A stretch of DNA of 10,476 nucleotides, taken from assembly GCF_902491705.1 (NCBI RefSeq), contig NZ_CABUIW010000067.1:1-10476 (forward strand), read 5' to 3'. This stretch comes from an uncultured Lactobacillus sp. GTDB taxonomy: Bacteria > Bacillota > Bacilli > Lactobacillales > Lactobacillaceae. The first letter of the stretch is position 1; every line of letters starts with the position of its first letter. This document shows, one piece after another, positions 6,696 to 10,476 of this stretch. Under the pieces are notes generated by a model. That model was given only the letters and a program-made list of their open reading frames with translations. It did not search any database and had not been told where the DNA came from. Made by a program: the position numbers and the translations under genes.

Positions 6696-6741
6696 TGTTT
6701 TCACCCCTCTATTATTTATTACGCAAAAAGAGGCGATTTTT
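6696..6741. promoter_or_regulatory. Divergent intergenic region between comFA and yvyE
   Basis: The 46 bp must hold the upstream signals of both genes or they extend into the coding ends. For yvyE, TATTAT at 6710-6715 is a possible -10 without a good -35. For comFA the minus strand reads TTTTTGCGTAATA (6729..6717), loosely like the streptococcal ComX (SigX) box TACGAATA preceded by T residues. No sigma-A pair with normal spacing is evident for comFA, which fits a gene read by an alternative sigma factor, but this is only suggestive. No AAAA-N5-TTTT ComK box pair is present. Confidence 0.35.
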
Positions 6742-7404
6742 TTGTCAGAGAAAGAAAATTTTTTAACTATTAAAGAAAATGGCAGCAGTGAATTAGTCAT
6801 TAAAAAAAGTAAATTTATTGCTAGCATGGCTAGAACGAATTCTACTGAAGAAGCAAACGCTTTTATCCAGGAAATCTCCAAAAAATATAGGGATGCAACA
6901 CACAACACTTTCGCTTATACAATCGGCTTAAACGACGATCAAGTTAAAGAAAGCGATAATGGCGAGCCATCTGGTACAGCAGGAGTTCCAGAATTAAAAG
7001 CGTTGCAATTAATGAATTTGAAAAACGTTACTGTAGTAGTTACCAGATATTTTGGCGGCATCAAACTAGGAGCTGGCGGCTTAATTCGTGCATATTCTAA
7101 TAGTGTAACTAACGCCGTAGAAAAGATAGGCGTAATTAAGCGAGTATTGCAGCAAGAATTAATTTTTAGCGTTCCATATAATCGCTTTGATGAAGTAGAC
7201 CATTATCTAAAGACCAACGATATCTTCATTGCAAATACCGAATACGGCGTAGATGTAACAATTCATATTTTCTTAGATGACGATGATCAAGAAAAAACAA
7301 AAAATGATTTAACCAACTTGTTATCTGGTCAAATCAAATTTACTAATGGTCAAAAACGTTACAATGAAATTCCTGTAAAAAGCAATAATTTTCATGAGCA
7401 ATAA
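6742..7404 (+). CDS. yvyE: YigZ/YvyE family protein (UPF0029, IMPACT N-terminal domain)
   Basis: This 220-residue member of the YigZ/IMPACT family is conserved in bacteria; related eukaryotic proteins act in translational control, but the bacterial role is unsettled. The family hallmarks are SKFIA near 23-27, DNGEPSGTAG (72-81) and TRYFGGIKLGAGGLIRAY (101-118), followed by a C-terminal ferredoxin-like domain (about 137-205). The start is TTG at 6742, with AGAGG 8 bases upstream (6729-6733). The next in-frame Met is residue 29, past the conserved KENGSSELVIKKSKFIA block, so TTG is the right choice. It is the only plus-strand gene here. It diverges from comFA and converges on tagO across a shared terminator. 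The yvyE-comF neighbourhood is common in Firmicutes. Confidence 0.93.
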   Translation: MSEKENFLTIKENGSSELVIKKSKFIASMARTNSTEEANAFIQEISKKYRDATHNTFAYTIGLNDDQVKESDNGEPSGTAGVPELKALQLMNLKNVTVVVTRYFGGIKLGAGGLIRAYSNSVTNAVEKIGVIKRVLQQELIFSVPYNRFDEVDHYLKTNDIFIANTEYGVDVTIHIFLDDDDQEKTKNDLTNLLSGQIKFTNGQKRYNEIPVKSNNFHEQ

Positions 7405-7434
7405 AAAAGGCTTAGCTTAACGCTAAACCTTTTT
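7404..7434. terminator. Bidirectional terminator between yvyE and tagO
   Basis: AAAAAGG-C-TTAGC and GCTAA-A-CCTTTTT pair around TTAAC: 12 pairs with one C-A mismatch and T tails in both directions. It serves yvyE on the plus strand, starting at the last base of its TAA stop, and tagO on the minus strand. The tagO stop codon (7425..7423) and its last codons lie inside the stem, so the two convergent genes are packed as tightly as possible. Confidence 0.88.
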
Positions 7435-8589
7435 ATTTTGATCTTTCTTACTTTTAAGTTGGTCAGGCTTTTCTTCTCCCAAGTGCCAAACTTCAACAGT
7501 AGGATCAACCTTGCTCTTTTGATTAATAATTTTTTGAATTACGTGCATCAATGGATGATATTTTTCTCCAAGTAAGCCAATCGATTCCACAAAATATTCA
7601 AGTGCAATCAATAATCCAATAATCAAAAGCCAAGTTCCCCATGCTGGTGAAAGCAAGAACAACAATGAAATAAATGAGAAAACTAATGACAATGCATAAA
7701 TAGTTAATACAGTCTGTCTATGAGTTAATCCCATACGCATTAATTGGTGATGCAAGTGGTGCTTGTCGGCTTCTGAAATTGGCTTTTTATTAAGCTTACG
7801 TCTAATCATCGCATAAACCGTATCGGTAATTGGTACACCCAAAATAATGATCGGAACCAAAAGTGAGATGAAAGTTACGTTCTTTAAGCCTTTCAGTGAT
7901 AAAACGGCAATCATAAAACCGATATAAAGTGCACCAGTATCGCCTAAGAAAATCTTAGCTGGATGGAAATTATAAGGCAAAAAGCCCAATAAACAAGCAG
8001 CTAGCATAAAGCAGGCAATTGGCACATAAAGCTGATGCGTATGTAAAAAGAAATATCCAACAATTCCCATTGTAGTTAAAGAAATCATTGAAACCCCATC
8101 TGCTAAACCATCTAATCCATCAATCAAGTTAACAGCATTAGTTAAAGCCAAGATCCAAAAGATGGTAATTGGAAAACTCCACCAGCCTAAATTTATTTCA
8201 TGCGAAATGAAAGGCAGCTTTAATACATTCATTCTGATGCCTGCCAAGAAATAAATAATCAGTGAGGCAATAAAAATACCAAACATTTTTTGTCTGGGTT
8301 TTAATTCCAAAATGTCATCAATTAACCCTGTCAATACGATTACGCTGGAAGCTAATAAAATTGAAAAAATTTCATGAGTAGGGAACTGCTCTCTCAAAAG
8401 TACAAAAGCGCCGATGTTAAAAGTAACGAAAATGCCTAGTCCCCCGATAGTTGGCATTGGTTTCTTATTAACACGACGAGCATTAGGATTATCAACGGCA
8501 CCTAATACAAAGGCAAGACGTCTAATAAAAGGTGTAATGGCCGCTGAAATAATTACTAATAAGAATAATTCAACAATAATTTTAAACAT
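7423..8589 (-). CDS. tagO: Undecaprenyl-phosphate GlcNAc-1-phosphate transferase (TagO/WecA family)
   Basis: This polytopic membrane enzyme moves GlcNAc-1-phosphate from UDP-GlcNAc onto undecaprenyl phosphate, the first step of wall teichoic acid and related cell-wall polymers. The 388 residues have about 10-11 hydrophobic helices and the family's cytoplasmic motifs: PNARRVNKKPMPTIGG (35-50), the Mg-binding DD in GLIDDILELKPRQK (88-101), NLIDGLDGLADG (154-165), FLGDTGA (214-220) and the sugar-recognition motif HHLHHQL (277-283). That last motif marks the GlcNAc-specific WecA/TagO branch and not MraY. The C-terminal 35 residues are a charged cytoplasmic tail rich in Lys and Gln. The start is ATG at 8589 with AAGGAA at 8606..8601, a slightly long spacing of 11. 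It has its own promoter, and no other glycopolymer genes are in the window. Confidence 0.95.
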   Translation of the reverse strand: MFKIIVELFLLVIISAAITPFIRRLAFVLGAVDNPNARRVNKKPMPTIGGLGIFVTFNIGAFVLLREQFPTHEIFSILLASSVIVLTGLIDDILELKPRQKMFGIFIASLIIYFLAGIRMNVLKLPFISHEINLGWWSFPITIFWILALTNAVNLIDGLDGLADGVSMISLTTMGIVGYFFLHTHQLYVPIACFMLAACLLGFLPYNFHPAKIFLGDTGALYIGFMIAVLSLKGLKNVTFISLLVPIIILGVPITDTVYAMIRRKLNKKPISEADKHHLHHQLMRMGLTHRQTVLTIYALSLVFSFISLLFLLSPAWGTWLLIIGLLIALEYFVESIGLLGEKYHPLMHVIQKIINQKSKVDPTVEVWHLGEEKPDQLKSKKDQNKKV

Positions 8590-8610
8590 ATATGGCTACT
8601 TTCCTTATTT

Positions 8611-8650
8611 ACTTGTCCTAATTATACAAGTAGACAAGCTTTTGTACAAA
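8611..8650. repeat. Nested inverted repeats covering the tagO promoter
   Basis: ACTTGT (8611-8616) pairs with ACAAGT (8626-8631), and the overlapping CTTGTC (8612-8617) pairs with GACAAG (8633-8638). Both arms straddle the -10 hexamer. A perfect 10-bp palindrome, TTTGTACAAA (8641-8650), contains the -35. ACAAG/ACAAA units therefore recur at about 7- and 11-base steps across the promoter, as an operator might. No regulator can be named. Confidence 0.45.
8621..8649 (-). promoter_or_regulatory. Sigma-A promoter of tagO
   Basis: The minus strand has TTGTAC (8649..8644), a 17-base spacer and a consensus TATAAT (8626..8621). It lies between the rny terminator and the tagO ribosome binding site, with an expected leader of about 25 bases. 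Confidence 0.75.
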
Positions 8651-8656
8651 TAACGA

Positions 8657-8693
8657 AAAAAGGTTTGGAAATTTTACATTCCAAACCTTTTTC
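8657..8693 (-). terminator. Strong Rho-independent terminator after rny
   Basis: A perfect 14-bp stem (AAAAAGGTTTGGAA with TTCCAAACCTTTTT) around an 8-base AT loop ends in six T on the minus strand. It begins two bases after the rny TAA stop. It is the longest perfect hairpin in the window and isolates tagO from rny. Confidence 0.93.
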
Positions 8694-8694
8694 T

Positions 8695-10326
8695 TTATTT
8701 AGCAATTGCTACAACACGTTTTTCACGGATAACGGTAATCTTAATATTTCCTGGATAATCCAGTTCTTTTTCTACTTGATTACGGATATCACGTGCCAAA
8801 ATTACTGTTCGATCATCTGAAATTTCATCAGGTTCAACCATAACTCGAACTTCACGCCCTGCTTGAATAGCATAAGCTTGCTTAACGCCTTGATAGCTTT
8901 TAGCAATTTTTTCTAGTTCAGTCAAACGTCTGATATAGTTTTCCAAACTCTCGCTTCTTGCACCTGGACGAGCCGAAGAAATCGTATCTGCTGCAACTAC
9001 AAGTTCAGCAATAAACGACGTCTTAGGAACATCACCGTGGTGAGCAGCAATCGCGTTAACTACAACATCGGGTTCATGATACTTTCTAGTTAATTCAACC
9101 CCAATTTCTACGTGGGAACCTTCAATATCATGATCGATGGCCTTACCAATATCGTGTAATAATCCCGCGCGAACCGCTAGTTTTTCATCTAGACCAAGTT
9201 CCGCAGCCATAGTACCTGCTAACTTACCAACTTCAATTGAGTGTGACAAAACGTTTTGTCCATATGAAGTACGGTACTTCAAGCGGCCAAGAGTCTTAAC
9301 TAATTCAGGATTCATTCGATGAATTCCTAATTCCATTAAGGCACTTTCACCCGCTTCATAAATGTCATCATTAACTTCTTTTCTGGCTTTATCAACCATC
9401 TCTTCAATTCGAGCTGGGTGAATTCGGCCGTCCTTAATTAAGCGCTCCATTGCTCTTTTAGCAATTTCACGTCTAATAGGATCAAAACCACTTAATGTGA
9501 CAACCTTTGGCGTATCATCGATAATTAAATCGATTCCAGTTAAAGCCTCGAATGAACGAATATTTCGACCTTCACGACCAATAATTCGTCCCTTCATTTC
9601 TTCATTTGGCAAATCAACGACAGATACAGTAGTTTCAGCCACAGTATCTGCTGCGCTACTTTGAATAGCGTCAACAATGATTTGATTGGCATAACGATCA
9701 GCTTTTGCTTTAATTTCTTCGTTGCTAGTTCTGATCATTTCAGCTCGTTCTTTAACTAATTCATCAGATAATTGATCAAGAACAATCTTTTTAGCTTGTT
9801 CTTTGTCTAATTTAGCTACTTCGTAGAGCTTTTGCCGTCTGGTTTCAACTAATTCATCAGCCTCAGTTAATTTGGCCTTTAAGTCAGCATCTTGCTGCTT
9901 TAATTGATCTTCTTTTTGCGTGAGTCCAGTTTCTCTTTCATCTAACAAAGAAGTCTTATGATCTAAGGTATCTTCACGTTGTTGTAAACGGTTCTTTTCC
10001 CGAGCTAAGTTGTCCTTTTTGACATTTAACTCATCTTCGGTTTTTTGCCTAAAATCACGGATTTGTTCTTGAGCTTCAAGAATCTTTTCTTTCTTAGTAT
10101 TCTCAGCACTTTGCTTAACAGCTTCAGCTGCTTGCTTTTGTGCGTTGACTTCTGCTTCAGCAGCAGCTACCTGTGCTTTAGCATCAGCCAAAATATGGTC
10201 TGCATCATTTTGAGCATTCTGAGCTTTTTGTTCCCAAGAGTGCTTACGCATTGCATAACCAATTCCTGTACCCACCAAAAGTGAAACAATGGCAGTTGCG
10301 ACGGGAATCATAATTATTGTATTCAT
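8695..10326 (-). CDS. rny: Ribonuclease Y
   Basis: RNase Y is a membrane-anchored endoribonuclease that starts decay of many mRNAs in Firmicutes and is a core part of the degradation machinery. In 543 residues, a single N-terminal helix (about 4-24) is followed by a long charged coiled coil rich in Ala, Glu, Lys and Gln (about 30-215). Next is a KH RNA-binding domain with GRIIGREGRNIRSFE (246-260), then an HD phosphohydrolase domain with HSIEVG (362-367), the metal-binding LLHDIGKAIDHD (389-400), AAHHGD (427-432) and D447. All the catalytic residues expected for the family are present. The C-terminal domain ends in IKITVIREKRVVAIAK. The start is ATG at 10326; it keeps the full membrane anchor and has AAAGG (10342..10338) upstream at a slightly long spacing. 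It is monocistronic, with a strong promoter and terminator. Confidence 0.97.
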   Translation of the reverse strand: MNTIIMIPVATAIVSLLVGTGIGYAMRKHSWEQKAQNAQNDADHILADAKAQVAAAEAEVNAQKQAAEAVKQSAENTKKEKILEAQEQIRDFRQKTEDELNVKKDNLAREKNRLQQREDTLDHKTSLLDERETGLTQKEDQLKQQDADLKAKLTEADELVETRRQKLYEVAKLDKEQAKKIVLDQLSDELVKERAEMIRTSNEEIKAKADRYANQIIVDAIQSSAADTVAETTVSVVDLPNEEMKGRIIGREGRNIRSFEALTGIDLIIDDTPKVVTLSGFDPIRREIAKRAMERLIKDGRIHPARIEEMVDKARKEVNDDIYEAGESALMELGIHRMNPELVKTLGRLKYRTSYGQNVLSHSIEVGKLAGTMAAELGLDEKLAVRAGLLHDIGKAIDHDIEGSHVEIGVELTRKYHEPDVVVNAIAAHHGDVPKTSFIAELVVAADTISSARPGARSESLENYIRRLTELEKIAKSYQGVKQAYAIQAGREVRVMVEPDEISDDRTVILARDIRNQVEKELDYPGNIKITVIREKRVVAIAK

Positions 10327-10355
10327 GATTACTATCGCCTTTTTTTAGAATTATT

Positions 10356-10386
10356 CACACAACTTTTATGATAAAGAACCTGTGTG
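10356..10386. repeat. Imperfect inverted repeat across the rny -10 region
   Basis: CACACA (10356-10361) and TGTGTG (10381-10386) are perfect 6-bp arms, with inner partial pairing TTTAT/ATAAA centred on the -10 hexamer. The arms cover the transcription start and the spacer, so this could be an operator of rny. It may also be chance in AT-rich DNA with a CA/TG tract. Confidence 0.4.
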
Positions 10387-10396
10387 TCCATGTCAA
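10368..10396 (-). promoter_or_regulatory. Sigma-A promoter of rny
   Basis: The minus strand carries a consensus -35 TTGACA (10396..10391), a 17-base spacer and -10 TATCAT (10373..10368). This is the best-matched -35 in the window. The leader would be about 35 bases. Confidence 0.85.
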
Positions 10397-10476
10397 TCAT
10401 GATAAAAAAACCTTGGAATAATGATCCGTACCGCGTCAAGTAGACAGCTAAAATATATAAAATAATTATTAGTCAG
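10397..10476. other. Gene-free right edge
   Basis: No coding frame of useful length crosses this stretch in either direction. On the minus strand a seven-T run (10410..10404) follows CCAAGG, and CTTG lies about 20 bases earlier, giving at best a weak, bulged terminator for a gene outside the window (recA often precedes rny in lactobacilli, but none of it is visible). ATCATGAT (10396-10403) is a short palindrome next to the rny -35. Confidence 0.4.

Noticed and set aside
6725..6743. ComK-type box upstream of comFA
   Set aside because: The A and T runs are 7 or more bases apart, not the required 5, and there is no second box.
6696..6908. A 71-codon upstream extension of comFA
   Set aside because: It lies antisense within yvyE, is not ComFA-like and has no ribosome binding site at its start; ATG at 6695 has a good one.
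9137..9322. Plus-strand open frame inside rny
   Set aside because: It is antisense to the conserved HD domain of RNase Y, with no supporting signals.
10045..10284. Plus-strand open frame with hydrophobic sequence opposite the rny coiled coil
   Set aside because: Charged coiled-coil codons (GAA, AAA, CAA) read in reverse give Phe/Leu/Ser-rich sequence; this is a composition artefact.
1..10476. Mobile elements, CRISPR arrays, tRNA or rRNA genes, defence systems
   Set aside because: No transposase, integrase, spaced direct repeats, tRNA cloverleaf or defence-protein motif is visible; all long frames are housekeeping or competence genes.

Overview
The window is a stretch of Gram-positive (Firmicutes) chromosome. 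It is AT-rich and is most likely from a Lactobacillus of the acidophilus/helveticus/gasseri group. That placement rests on low GC, clear AGGAGG-type ribosome binding sites, sigma-A-type promoters, a short SecA of 799 residues without its C-terminal zinc motif, a long-form HPF, and the order rny - tagO - yvyE / comFA - comFC - hpf - secA - prfB. The species cannot be fixed from the sequence alone.

All genes but one lie on the minus strand, so they read from right to left. At the right edge is a 150-bp gene-free stretch with a strong promoter for rny (RNase Y). rny ends in a strong hairpin terminator. Next comes tagO, the lipid-carrier GlcNAc-1-phosphate transferase that starts teichoic-acid and related glycopolymer synthesis, with its own promoter. 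tagO converges on the only plus-strand gene, yvyE/yigZ (IMPACT family), across a shared bidirectional terminator. yvyE diverges from comFA over 46 bp. comFA and comFC (DNA-uptake helicase and its phosphoribosyltransferase-like partner) overlap by 4 bp. hpf (ribosome hibernation) follows with its own extended -10 promoter and a terminator. secA (preprotein translocase ATPase) has its own promoter and a terminator, and prfB (release factor 2) follows so closely that it seems to depend on read-through. A small membrane protein is translationally coupled to prfB. The left 91 bp hold a strong ribosome binding site with no obvious gene start.

The genes are housekeeping genes: mRNA turnover, envelope polymer initiation, DNA uptake, ribosome dormancy, protein export and translation termination. 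I see no mobile element, CRISPR array, tRNA, rRNA or defence system. The points most worth attention are the intact programmed +1 frameshift in prfB, which a plain frame-by-frame gene caller misses; the terminator wedged between secA and prfB; and several palindromes lying on the promoters of hpf, tagO and rny. Three gene starts were re-chosen here: prfB (extended upstream through the frameshift), hpf (shortened) and comFA (shortened by 71 codons).
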